DNA of 64,000 bases from Bacteroidota bacterium (lineage in GTDB: Bacteria; Bacteroidota; Ignavibacteria; UBA10030; SZUA-254), in NCBI GenBank assembly GCA_020056225.1, contig JAGVIE010000048.1, positions 37,352 to 101,351 of the forward strand, written 5' to 3'. A program made the position numbers and the translations under genes. The notes beneath the pieces were generated by a model. It was not told the DNA's origin. It searched no databases and saw nothing but the letters and a program-made list of their open reading frames with translations. Shown here in pieces: positions 54,956-63,764 of this stretch. Numbering within the stretch: position 1 is the first letter of the stretch; each line of letters starts with the position of its first letter.

Positions 54956-57613
54956 TTGTCGACTCCCTTGATGAAACAATACGCCCAGGTGAAGGCGAAG
55001 TATCCCGATACGATACTCCTCTTTCGCATGGGCGATTTCTACGAGACTTTCGATGAAGACGCTAAAACCACTTCAAAAATTTTAGGGATTGTTTTAACGA
55101 AACGTTCCAGCGGCGCCGCCGGGGAAACACCGCTTGCTGGCTTCCCGCATCACGCGCTTGAGTCGTACATGCCCAAGTTATTGAAAGCCGGTTACCGTGT
55201 TGCGATATGCGAACAGCTTGAAGACCCGAAATTTGCTAAGGGAATCGTTAAGCGTGATGTCATCGAGGTCGTTACTCCCGGTGTTGCATTCTCGGATAAA
55301 GTTCTGGAACAAAAACAGAACAACTATCTTCTCTCTATCGTACTCCCCTCTCCTCTTGCTACAGGTGATGATCAGATTGGAATCGCTTTCGTTGATGTAA
55401 CGACTGCAGAGTTTAGTGTGAGCGAGTTTCCTCTAAGACAATTGCCGGAACAGATTGCTTCGCTACAGCCATCGGAAATTCTTGTGCAGAAGAGAGATCG
55501 GGAATCAATCCAACAAATTCTTAAAACTAGTTACAGCGGGTTATATTCTAAACTCGACGATTGGATTTTCAACTACGACTATGCCTACGAACTTCTCATC
55601 AATCATTTCAAAACACAAACACTTAAAGGATTCGGGATTGAGGATTTAAGATTGGGGATTGTTGCCGCAGGGGCAACAATGAATTATCTCCAAGAGACAC
55701 AGAAGGCAAATCTCCTACATATAAAAAAAATCTCACCGTATAACATCAGTGAGTATATCAATCTCGATCAATCGACAAAACGGAATCTTGAAATAACAAC
55801 ATCAATCGAAGGACATCTGGAGGGAACACTTTTCTGGGTACTCGATCGCACGCAAACCCCTATGGGCGGACGATTGCTGAAGAAGTGGATTAACTTCCCG
55901 CTCCGAACGATTGAACCGATCAACGCACGACTTGAAGCAGTTGCAGAACTCTTTGAGAAACACGATGTGCGAAAGAAAGTTGTGACGACGCTTTCTGATA
56001 TCGGTGATCTTGAGCGGCTCATCTCAAAAATCTGCACTAACCGCGCTAATCCACGTGAAGTGATATCATTGAAATCAATGTTATCCGAAATCGGAAATCT
56101 TCAATCCGAAATCGGGATGCTACAATCAATTACCCTCTCTAAACTCCATAACGGTTTAGAACCTCTTCCAAACGTTATCAGTCAAATATCTAATGCGCTG
56201 ACCGATGATCCTCCGCTTTCTCTCGCCGATGGCGGTGTTATAAAGAAAGGATACAATAAGGAGCTTGATGAGATCAGGGAACTGACATTCAGCGGCAAAT
56301 CCTGGATTGCAAATCTTCAAAAAACCGAGCGTGAACGAACCGGCATCTCATCGCTGAAGGTTGGTTTCAACAATGTCTTCGGTTACTACATCGAGATAAC
56401 GCACACGCACAAAGAGAAAATCCCGCAAGATTATATCCGCAAGCAGACGTTGGCAAACGCGGAACGGTTCATCACTCCTGAGCTGAAAGAATACGAAGAA
56501 AAAATCCTCAACGCCGAAGAGAAGATGCTCGCACTTGAAACAAAACTCTTCAATGAGCTGCGAATGACGATTGCCGAACATGCGGAAGCGATTCAGCGGA
56601 ACGCCAGGCTGATCGCGATGCTTGACTGCTTCATATCGTTAGCAGATGCGGCGGTTGAGTACAGCTATGTCCGACCGGAAATCAATGATGGGACAAGGAT
56701 TGAAATTGTCGAAGGTCGCCATCCGGTTATCGAGCGGCTTCTCCCGCCCGGTGAGCAATACACTCCGAATGATACAATCATCGATAACGATAACAATCAG
56801 GTAATGATCATCACCGGTCCGAACATGAGCGGTAAGTCAAGTTACCTTCGGCAAGCCGGATTGATTGTGTTGCTTGCTCAGATCGGCAGTTTCGTCCCAG
56901 CAAAGAAAGCTTCGATTGGAATTGTTGACAGAATTTACACTCGTGTTGGTGCAAGCGATAATATTGCATCTGGTGAAAGCACGTTCCTCGTTGAGATGCA
57001 CGAAGCGGCAAACATCGTGAACACTGCAACGCCGAAAAGTTTGATATTGCTTGATGAAGTCGGGCGCGGCACAAGCACATTCGACGGCATCAGCATTGCA
57101 TGGGCGCTCACGGAGTATATTCACAACCGTATCGGCGCGAAGACGCTTTTCGCTACCCACTATCATGAGTTGAACGAGCTTGCCGATCTCTTCCCGCGCA
57201 TTAAAAACCTGAAGGTAGAAGTTCGCGAGTACGGTGACAAAGTAATTTTCCTGCATAAAGTTACACCCGGTTTTGCAGACCACTCTTACGGTATACAGGT
57301 TGCGCAGATGGCAGGTCTACCCGATGAAGTAACTGAGAGAGCGAAGAAGATTTTAAAAAATTTAGAGGGTTCGGAGCTAACGCTTCACGAAGATACAAAG
57401 AAGCAACAGCTAAAAGCTAAGAGTCTCGCTATTCGCGGGATAAACTCCGAGCATAGAGCCGTCGGTCGTATTGCTCCTGCTGAAATACAAATGACATTGT
57501 TTGAAATGAAAGATGATAAACTCCGCGAAGAGATAAAGAAGCTCGATCTTGAAAAGATGACACCGCTTGAGGCATTGCAGAAGCTGGCAGAGTTTAAAGA
57601 AAAATTAAAATGA
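54956..57613 (+). CDS. mutS: DNA mismatch repair protein MutS
   Basis: 885 residues from a TTG at 54956, chosen because the N-terminus STPLMKQYAQVKAKYPDTIL aligns with the conserved start of MutS; the next in-frame start (ATG 54971) would lose only five residues. The mismatch-binding F-x-E is in MGDFYETFDED-type context (residues about 27-36). The ATPase has Walker A GPNMSGKSSYLRQ, Walker B LILLDEVGRGTSTFDG and TLFATHYHEL. It recognises mispaired bases and recruits MutL. There is no mutL in the window. A 32-residue frame overlaps its stop. Confidence 0.95.
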   Translation: MSTPLMKQYAQVKAKYPDTILLFRMGDFYETFDEDAKTTSKILGIVLTKRSSGAAGETPLAGFPHHALESYMPKLLKAGYRVAICEQLEDPKFAKGIVKRDVIEVVTPGVAFSDKVLEQKQNNYLLSIVLPSPLATGDDQIGIAFVDVTTAEFSVSEFPLRQLPEQIASLQPSEILVQKRDRESIQQILKTSYSGLYSKLDDWIFNYDYAYELLINHFKTQTLKGFGIEDLRLGIVAAGATMNYLQETQKANLLHIKKISPYNISEYINLDQSTKRNLEITTSIEGHLEGTLFWVLDRTQTPMGGRLLKKWINFPLRTIEPINARLEAVAELFEKHDVRKKVVTTLSDIGDLERLISKICTNRANPREVISLKSMLSEIGNLQSEIGMLQSITLSKLHNGLEPLPNVISQISNALTDDPPLSLADGGVIKKGYNKELDEIRELTFSGKSWIANLQKTERERTGISSLKVGFNNVFGYYIEITHTHKEKIPQDYIRKQTLANAERFITPELKEYEEKILNAEEKMLALETKLFNELRMTIAEHAEAIQRNARLIAMLDCFISLADAAVEYSYVRPEINDGTRIEIVEGRHPVIERLLPPGEQYTPNDTIIDNDNNQVMIITGPNMSGKSSYLRQAGLIVLLAQIGSFVPAKKASIGIVDRIYTRVGASDNIASGESTFLVEMHEAANIVNTATPKSLILLDEVGRGTSTFDGISIAWALTEYIHNRIGAKTLFATHYHELNELADLFPRIKNLKVEVREYGDKVIFLHKVTPGFADHSYGIQVAQMAGLPDEVTERAKKILKNLEGSELTLHEDTKKQQLKAKSLAIRGINSEHRAVGRIAPAEIQMTLFEMKDDKLREEIKKLDLEKMTPLEALQKLAEFKEKLK

Positions 57614-57708
57614 AAAAGAACATCTTTGATAATGCTCCACTCACCCATGATCTTTTCGGAAAAGACATGGTATTATTCGATTCACTGAACGAGCTATTTG
57701 ATTCTTGA
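57610..57708 (+). CDS. Possible 32-residue protein coupled to mutS
   Basis: ATG at 57610 overlaps the mutS stop as ATGA, and the frame reads 32 codons (MKKNIFDNAPLTHDLFGKD, then MVLFDSLNELFDS) to TGA. It is acidic with D-L-F and L-F-D-S repeats. It may be a real coupled peptide or the 5' remnant of a gene replaced by the restriction-modification pair that follows. No family is recognised. Confidence 0.35.
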   Translation: MKKNIFDNAPLTHDLFGKDMVLFDSLNELFDS

Positions 57709-57764
57709 CCTTGGATACCTTAAATTTAGATGAACCCAATTGCAATCTATAACAAAGTCAGTCA

Positions 57765-59153
57765 ATGCTAACAAAAGACTACATAAACGAAGTCAAAACG
57801 AATGGAAACGGAGCGCTTGCCAAAGCAATCGAAGGGTTGAAGAACACTAGTAGTCTAAGCTACTTTCTAGAGAATCTAGGCTTTTTACCTGATGACTTCG
57901 ATGGCGCAGTTCTTTTGCCGTTCATCAGCCATGAGAACAGTAATGTGAGGTTTTGGGTTGTCAAGAATCTTGGCAAGCTAGGAGATATTAAGTACATCGA
58001 ACCTCTTTCCAAGATTGTCAACGAAGACACCGACTCGATGGTAAGGCGTGAGGCGGTCTCATCACTCGGGAGAATGCGCAATGCGAAGAATATCCCGACT
58101 CTTCTCAGCTTACTGATTGACCCTGACCCGAAAATTCTTGCTCAAGTTATCCGTGGACTTCTGGTTTTCAAAGGCAACGAATCGGTCGACACAAAACTTA
58201 AGCAGCTTGCAAATCATCCCAATGAGTTAATTCAGCAAGTAATTCAAAAAGAATATTTCCCTAAAGAGATAAAAGGTTCGCATCTCCCCCACTCCCAATC
58301 GTATGATTACTTAAAAAACGTTGTAGTCAATGGAGATGTCAGAGAGATTCTTCAAATTGTTCCCGAAGACTCGATTCATCTCACCTTCACTTCTCCACCT
58401 TACTACAACGCAAGGGATTACTCGATCTACCCGAGCTACAAAGCCTACCTACATTTCCTTGCAGACGTTTTCGAAAAAGTTTACAAAGTAACAAAGGAAG
58501 GTCGGTTCTTTATTCTGAATACTTCGCCTATTATCATTCCACGAGTGAGCCGTTCACATTCTAGCAAACGCTATCCAATTCCATTTGACATCCACCCTTT
58601 ATTAGTTGAGATGGGCTGGGAATTCATTGACGATATTGTTTGGCTCAAGCCAGAAGCAAGCGTGAAAAATAGAAATGCTGGATTCCTTCAACATCGCAAG
58701 CCACTGGCATATAAACCAAATCCTGTAACCGAGTACTTAATGGTTTATCGTAAGAAGTCTGATAAACTTATTGACTGGAATATCGGAGAGTACGAATGGA
58801 AGACCGTGAAGGAAAGCAAAGTACTCGGAGATTATGAAACCTCAAATGTTTGGCGAATTGATCCGACCTTCACTAAAAATCATTCAGCTGTTTTCCCAGT
58901 CGAACTATGCAACCGGGTTATTACATTCTACTCTTTCAAAGGCGATGTGATCCTCGACCCATTTGCAGGCAGCGGAACCGTGGGCATAGCCGCAAATGCT
59001 CTAGAGCGTCATTTCTTCCTGACTGAAAAGGATGAGAAATATTTCGAAGTCATCAAGAATAACCTTGGCAACAAATCTCTTTTTTCAAAGAATGAACCAA
59101 GGTTTCTCGCTCTGAATGAATTCACTGAACTTACTAAACTTACTAAAATATGA
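57765..59153 (+). CDS. HEAT-repeat/DNA methyltransferase fusion (N4-cytosine type)
   Basis: 462 residues. The N-terminal 165 residues carry about four HEAT-like repeats (VRFWVVKNLGKLGDIKYIEPL, VRREAVSSLGRMRNAKNIPTLL). The methyltransferase domain follows with motif IV TSPPYYNARDYS (SPPY at 210-213) before motif I DPFAGSGTVGIAANAL near the C-terminus, so it is of the beta class. SPPY is the mark of N4-cytosine methylases. It is the modification partner of the nuclease gene that starts 4 bases before its end. A HEAT scaffold fused to such a methylase is unusual and may aid DNA binding or protein partners. Confidence 0.85.
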   Translation: MLTKDYINEVKTNGNGALAKAIEGLKNTSSLSYFLENLGFLPDDFDGAVLLPFISHENSNVRFWVVKNLGKLGDIKYIEPLSKIVNEDTDSMVRREAVSSLGRMRNAKNIPTLLSLLIDPDPKILAQVIRGLLVFKGNESVDTKLKQLANHPNELIQQVIQKEYFPKEIKGSHLPHSQSYDYLKNVVVNGDVREILQIVPEDSIHLTFTSPPYYNARDYSIYPSYKAYLHFLADVFEKVYKVTKEGRFFILNTSPIIIPRVSRSHSSKRYPIPFDIHPLLVEMGWEFIDDIVWLKPEASVKNRNAGFLQHRKPLAYKPNPVTEYLMVYRKKSDKLIDWNIGEYEWKTVKESKVLGDYETSNVWRIDPTFTKNHSAVFPVELCNRVITFYSFKGDVILDPFAGSGTVGIAANALERHFFLTEKDEKYFEVIKNNLGNKSLFSKNEPRFLALNEFTELTKLTKI

Positions 59154-60052
59154 CTCTCACTGATTCTGTAACTCAGCGTATCATTACAAAACTCATTAAG
59201 GGGCAAGATTATCGAATCGAAATCGTTACTCTCATTGACGCTGAGTTTCTCCAGTATGTCATGGATTTTTTCAAGCGGATCATTGATGCCAAACTCAAGA
59301 ACCAAAACGTCACCATCGACTGGTACAAAAAAGAACTTCTTGACCCCAATCTCTCCTCCAATGACATTTCCATAAACTCAGGTCTGAACAAAAAGACGAT
59401 TTCCAATATGTACAATAGTGCCACGAAGAAAATTGTCCTCGAAGCATCTCTTGAGCATTACGATACTCTCTATGAATCCATCAACACCTTGATTGAAAAC
59501 GATGGTGACATCAATATCACCCTCACCATCAAGCTAAGAAGTGTGAGTGTTGAACTCAACATCAACGAAACCCTAATAATCATCAATACCCTTGCGGTCA
59601 AACGGGCTGCGCTTCGTGGTGGTTTATGGAGCACCGCTGGCAAACAAGTCGAGAAGCCATTGATGATGACACTATGCAAACTATTCAATGTACCTGTAAA
59701 GCACTATGATCAAAGCAGTTTGCCTGTTTCAATGCGAGAAGTAGACTTCTATATCATTGGGGACACCGACAAAGAGCTTCACCGTTGCGAAGTTAAACTG
59801 ATGGGCAAAGGAAATCCCGAAAGTGCTGATGCTGTCATCGCTCGTGACAGCAGAGTTTTCATCGCCGACAAACTTTCTGACTTAAACAAGAAACAACTTA
59901 CTCAGCTTAGAATTGAGTGGGTCGAACTCCGGAACAGTGACGGCTTCAAGAGATTTACAACGGTCTTGAAGAATCTTGGAATTCCATACAAAGGCTTCTC
60001 TGGAAATATTGATGAACGACTTCCTCAAATTTTCAAAGAAGTATTCCGATAG
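59150..60052 (+). CDS. CfrBI-like type II restriction endonuclease
   Basis: 300 residues. A PD-(D/E)xK site is visible: D199 in REVDFYIIG, then E214 and K216 in HRCEVKLMGKGNPESAD. The sequence around it resembles the CfrBI family (CCWWGG cutters with an N4-cytosine methylase), and the methylase type agrees, but the recognition site here is not known. An N-terminal helix region with a possible helix-turn-helix (SINSGLNKKTISNMYNSATK) may read DNA. It overlaps the methylase gene by 4 bases; the order, methylase first, suits safe establishment in a new host. Confidence 0.75.
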   Translation: MTLTDSVTQRIITKLIKGQDYRIEIVTLIDAEFLQYVMDFFKRIIDAKLKNQNVTIDWYKKELLDPNLSSNDISINSGLNKKTISNMYNSATKKIVLEASLEHYDTLYESINTLIENDGDINITLTIKLRSVSVELNINETLIIINTLAVKRAALRGGLWSTAGKQVEKPLMMTLCKLFNVPVKHYDQSSLPVSMREVDFYIIGDTDKELHRCEVKLMGKGNPESADAVIARDSRVFIADKLSDLNKKQLTQLRIEWVELRNSDGFKRFTTVLKNLGIPYKGFSGNIDERLPQIFKEVFR

Positions 60053-60115
60053 CAAGACTTACATTTGGAAATTAAAGAAAGGCTCCTTAGGTTCCAGTAA
60101 AAAAGGAGAACTGTG

Positions 60116-60343
60116 ATGTCTTTAAAAGTTGAGCAAAGACTTGATGATTTCTTTTTCACTGAATCAGAGCCCAAAATATACACAACGGGAGCACATCTGG
60201 TCCCGATGGAAATCAGGAGAGGAAAAAAAATACGCTACGTTTGGGTTGTGGACCAGTTCGATGACGATACATATATCGATGGAGATTTATGTTCTCCAAA
60301 TGTCTACGCAAATATTAAGGCAAACCTCTTAAACAAAACTTAA
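60116..60343 (+). CDS. Small acidic protein of unknown function
   Basis: 75 residues from ATG at 60116, chosen over a GTG at 60113 by the ribosome site aaaggag. Predicted soluble: MSLKVEQRLDDFFFTESEPK, a central VPMEIRRGKKIRYVWVVDQF and an acidic loop DDDTYIDGDL. It lies between the restriction endonuclease and the SDR gene and does not look like a controller (C) protein. I do not recognise the family; it may be the last gene of the restriction-modification cassette. Confidence 0.55.
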   Translation: MSLKVEQRLDDFFFTESEPKIYTTGAHLVPMEIRRGKKIRYVWVVDQFDDDTYIDGDLCSPNVYANIKANLLNKT

Positions 60344-60361
60344 TGAAAGTTGAAATATAAT

Positions 60362-61153
60362 ATGGACCTTTGTCTCAAATCTAAAATCGCACTCGTTACT
60401 GCTGCAAGTCAAGGACTTGGCAAAGCGGCGGCAACATCGCTTGCACAGGAAGGCGCAATCGTAGTCATCTGCTCGCGCAAGAAAAAAGCAATCGAGCGGA
60501 CGGCAAAAGAAATTCACAAACTCACGGATGCCGAAATTGTGCCGTTCGTTGCGGACGTTTCTCGATTGCAAGACATTAAGAAATTAGTCTCGTTTGTGAA
60601 GAAACAATTCGGCACGATTCATATCCTCGTAAACAATGCGGGCGGTCCTCCAACCGGCGACATTCTGACAATGCCGGAAGCTGAGTGGGAAAAAGGAGTC
60701 GATCTAACACTCAAAAGCATGATCCGACTAAGCCGGGAAGTTCTGCCTTTCATGATCAAACAAAATTGGGGAAGGATTATTACAATTACTTCGATTTCCG
60801 GCAAGCAACCCATCAACGATCTGATAATCTCCTCCACGCTGCGACCTGGAATTCACGGACTCACAAAAGTTCTCTCGAATAAATTTGCAAAAGAGAACAT
60901 CACCATAAATACAGTTTGTCCCGGGAACACACTCACGAATCGCCAAAAAGAACTTATGATAGCACGCTCTGCCAAGCGCAAAATATCTATCGCAAAATAC
61001 TTAGCGGAAGTTACTAAAGATATTCCCGCCGGTCGGTTAGGCAAACCCGAGGAGATCGGCAATGTTATCGCTTTCCTCGCATCTGAAAGAGCAAGCTATA
61101 TTAACGGAGTGAATCTGTTGGTCGATGGCGGAATGGCTAAGGGAATATTTTGA
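60362..61153 (+). CDS. SDR-family oxidoreductase lacking the canonical catalytic tyrosine
   Basis: 263 residues from ATG at 60362; a TTG upstream is less likely. The Rossmann fold is evident: KIALVTAASQGLGKAAATSL with the NAD(P)-binding glycine pattern, and NNAGG near residue 90. The usual Y-x-x-x-K motif is replaced: aligned with FabG by the following G-L-x-K-x-L and T-I-N-T-V-C-P-G segments, the positions read S and R (SSTLRPG). A group of SDRs has this substitution, so it may be a divergent enzyme. Substrate unknown. No co-transcribed pathway genes are visible. Confidence 0.8.
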   Translation: MDLCLKSKIALVTAASQGLGKAAATSLAQEGAIVVICSRKKKAIERTAKEIHKLTDAEIVPFVADVSRLQDIKKLVSFVKKQFGTIHILVNNAGGPPTGDILTMPEAEWEKGVDLTLKSMIRLSREVLPFMIKQNWGRIITITSISGKQPINDLIISSTLRPGIHGLTKVLSNKFAKENITINTVCPGNTLTNRQKELMIARSAKRKISIAKYLAEVTKDIPAGRLGKPEEIGNVIAFLASERASYINGVNLLVDGGMAKGIF

Positions 61154-61174
61154 AGGATGAAGGATGAAGGATGA
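61152..61174 (+). repeat. GGATGAA heptamer repeat, with inverted match at 61639-61658
   Basis: Three tandem GAAGGAT units stand immediately after the SDR stop codon. Their reverse complement appears as a 20-base perfect match inside the downstream M1 aminopeptidase gene (61639-61658), where it encodes part of S-I-L-H-P-S-S. The segment from 61175 to 61260 continues as a degenerate G/T-rich, roughly 7-base pattern. Confidence 0.7.
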
Positions 61175-61330
61175 GTTGTGAATTATTAATGATTAGTAAA
61201 AATATTTAAATAGTTGGAGTATTGGATTGATGGAATGTTGGATGATTGACGATGGAAGAGTGGTAAATGGTATTAAATTTCTTTACGAGATTTTTTACTT
61301 TTTAATTTTGACTTTTGAATTGATTCTAAT

Positions 61331-62968
61331 ATGACAAATAAAATATCAATTATTATCCTATCCCTGTTTCTTATTCTTTGTAATGCCAGCGTGATAGGTC
61401 AAATAGATTCATTCCTAATCAATTACAACGTTACACACTACAATTTATCAATCGGATTGGATCTCGCAAAGAAATCGTTTTATGGTAATGTCGAAATAAC
61501 TGCCGATTTTCTCCAGCCCACAAATGAATTTACCCTTCACGCATCTAACGTTACACTTACTATCGATTCAATATTATTTTCAGAAAACAAACTCGTTTTT
61601 CAACATAATTCCGATCTCCTGACAATTCAATTAGCCTCCATCCTTCATCCTTCATCCTCCATCAAATTGAAGATATTCTATCACGGCATTTCCGATTTCA
61701 CCGGAAATTACGATGGCGGTGGTATATACTTTGCATCCCCCGATAGAGCGGCGACTATAAGTGAACCCAGTTTTGCTCGTAATTGGTGGCCCTGTAAAGA
61801 TGTTCCGTCAGACAAGGCAACAGCAACCATTTCTATTACTGTACCCGATAGTTTGACAGCAGTATCGAACGGTCTGCTAAAAAATATTGAGCGTCACGAC
61901 GGCAAAGCAACTTTTCACTGGTCGACAGAATATCCGATGTCAACCTACCTCCTTTCTTTCGCTGTTGCAAGATACAATGAATCATCCGAGGAATACACAG
62001 GTTCGGGCGGTAAAACGATGAAAATATATTATTATGTTTTTCCGGAAGATACAGGGAAAGCAAAAATCGATTTTCAGAATATTGCGAAGATCATGGAGTA
62101 TTTCAGACAAACTTTTGGCGAATATCCTTTCGTGAACGAAAAGTTGGGGTTTGCAGAAATCGAAGGTGATATGACGATGGAAAACCAGACTATCTGCAGT
62201 ATACAAAAAAACTTCTTTACTGGAGATCGCCAGTATGAACTGACATTCGCTCACGAGATCGCTCATCACTGGTTCGGCAATATGCTTACTCCACAAGACT
62301 GGCATCACACCTGGCTGAACGAAGGCTTCGCTACTTATGCTGAAGCTCTATACCTTGAACATAGAAGAGGTCCCGAAGTATATCAACAGTACATTAATAG
62401 TATGATGGCTATGGACAACGGCACATATGCCGGTTCGGTCATCGGCAAGAGCGATACTGCATTCTGGGATTCTTTTTCGCCCGCGCAATCTTACAAGGGC
62501 GCAATTGTACTGCATATGTTAAGAAGAATGCTCGGCGATAGTACCTTCTTTTCTTGTTTAAGTAATTACGTTACGAGTCCTAACCTCCGTTACCGCAATG
62601 TCACAACCGAGGATTTCATTGATGTCTGTGAAAAGATCAGCGGTCAAAATCTACGCTGGTTTTTCAACCAGTGGGTATATGCCTCAGCCGATTCTGTCGA
62701 TCGTCCGGTGCTCGAATACGAATGGAGTTCTTCCGAAGGAACTTCACAGAAAGAAATTACAGTTTCAATCGAACAAAAAACCGCCGGCAAGATTTTATAT
62801 CGCCTGCCGCTTACCGTCAGTTTAACTACAATGAACTCAATCATAAATTTTAATGTTATTGATAGTGTTGCTGTACAATCATTCAAATTCCCTGTTAACA
62901 ATCAGCCCGACACTGTTGAAATTGATAAAGAGAATCGAATATTTAAAATCATTCAAAAGAAGAAATAA
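61331..62968 (+). CDS. M1-family aminopeptidase, exported
   Basis: 545 residues. Signal peptide (MTNKISIIILSLFLILCNASVIG). The N-terminal beta domain (residues about 28-215) is followed by the catalytic domain with M-E-N of the GAMEN-type motif (GDMTMEN, 279-285), HEIAHHWFGN (H308, E309, H312) and the glutamate ligand E331 in LNEGFATYAEAL. It removes N-terminal residues from peptides. It is shorter than aminopeptidase N (about 870) because the C-terminal helical domain is missing, which is usual for this subfamily. No T9SS sorting domain, so probably periplasmic. Confidence 0.88.
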   Translation: MTNKISIIILSLFLILCNASVIGQIDSFLINYNVTHYNLSIGLDLAKKSFYGNVEITADFLQPTNEFTLHASNVTLTIDSILFSENKLVFQHNSDLLTIQLASILHPSSSIKLKIFYHGISDFTGNYDGGGIYFASPDRAATISEPSFARNWWPCKDVPSDKATATISITVPDSLTAVSNGLLKNIERHDGKATFHWSTEYPMSTYLLSFAVARYNESSEEYTGSGGKTMKIYYYVFPEDTGKAKIDFQNIAKIMEYFRQTFGEYPFVNEKLGFAEIEGDMTMENQTICSIQKNFFTGDRQYELTFAHEIAHHWFGNMLTPQDWHHTWLNEGFATYAEALYLEHRRGPEVYQQYINSMMAMDNGTYAGSVIGKSDTAFWDSFSPAQSYKGAIVLHMLRRMLGDSTFFSCLSNYVTSPNLRYRNVTTEDFIDVCEKISGQNLRWFFNQWVYASADSVDRPVLEYEWSSSEGTSQKEITVSIEQKTAGKILYRLPLTVSLTTMNSIINFNVIDSVAVQSFKFPVNNQPDTVEIDKENRIFKIIQKKK

Positions 62969-63007
62969 TTAAATGATTTTAATGGCATTCACGCGTCCGG
63001 ATAGCAC

Positions 63008-63036
63008 TTGAATTTCAACGGGGACTTTGATATATT
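63008..63036 (+). promoter_or_regulatory. Promoter of the DUF1573 genes
   Basis: TTGAAT (63008-63013), 17 bases, TATATT (63031-63036), about 38 bases before the ATG at 63075. Confidence 0.6.
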
Positions 63037-63074
63037 TTTAATAACTAAATTTTTACCACTCTGGAGTTATTACA

Positions 63075-63764
63075 ATGAACAAGAATATTTCTTTAATCAT
63101 CGGATTATTATTTTTATTAACATCGGTAACGTTAGCCCAGCCAAGAATTAAGATCATTCCGAGTACTGCATTCGATCTCGGCGATCTGTATAAAGGACAA
63201 AAAGGCGAACGCATCGTAATGGTAAAAAATGTCGGAACCGACACTTTATGGATCAATCAGGTGAAAGCTCAATGCGGCTGTACTGCAACTTTATTGAAAG
63301 AAAGAGCGGTAGGACCTTCAGATTCAACCCAATTGTCCATCAGCTTCGATACTCAGAGTCAAGGCGGTAAAGTTACGAAACAAGTCTATATATCTTCCAA
63401 CGATACTACAGAACCAAAAGTTACCATTCAATTTACTGCAAACGTTATTGAAGTTCTTAAATTCTCTCCGCGAAGCTTCCTATTCGATCGTGCTATCGTT
63501 GATTCGACGTATTCGAAAACCATGACTATTTCTAATCCATCCAAAGAGAAGGGAATAAAAATTTTATCGGTCGAAACAAAATTCGACAATTTAAAAGTGA
63601 CGTTAATGAAAAACACTCTACTGCCAGGCGAGGAGACACAACTTCAGGCTGTATACCATGCAACGAAGCCAGGCTCGCTGCAAGGCACAATTCAACTTAC
63701 AACCGATCATGCTCTGCAAAAATCATTCGATCTTAATGTTGTTGCATGGATTAACAGAAAATAG
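63075..63764 (+). CDS. Secreted DUF1573 protein
   Basis: 229 residues. Signal peptide (MNKNISLIIGLLFLLTSVTLAQ), then two Ig-like beta domains of the DUF1573 type. The first has FDLGDLYKGQKGERIVMVKN and QCGCTAT, a conserved C-G-C-T motif that suggests a disulfide or metal site. Members are abundant in Bacteroidetes and often found with export systems; the function is unknown. The stop (TAG) is directly followed by the ATG of a paralogue, so the two are in one operon. Confidence 0.85.
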   Translation: MNKNISLIIGLLFLLTSVTLAQPRIKIIPSTAFDLGDLYKGQKGERIVMVKNVGTDTLWINQVKAQCGCTATLLKERAVGPSDSTQLSISFDTQSQGGKVTKQVYISSNDTTEPKVTIQFTANVIEVLKFSPRSFLFDRAIVDSTYSKTMTISNPSKEKGIKILSVETKFDNLKVTLMKNTLLPGEETQLQAVYHATKPGSLQGTIQLTTDHALQKSFDLNVVAWINRK

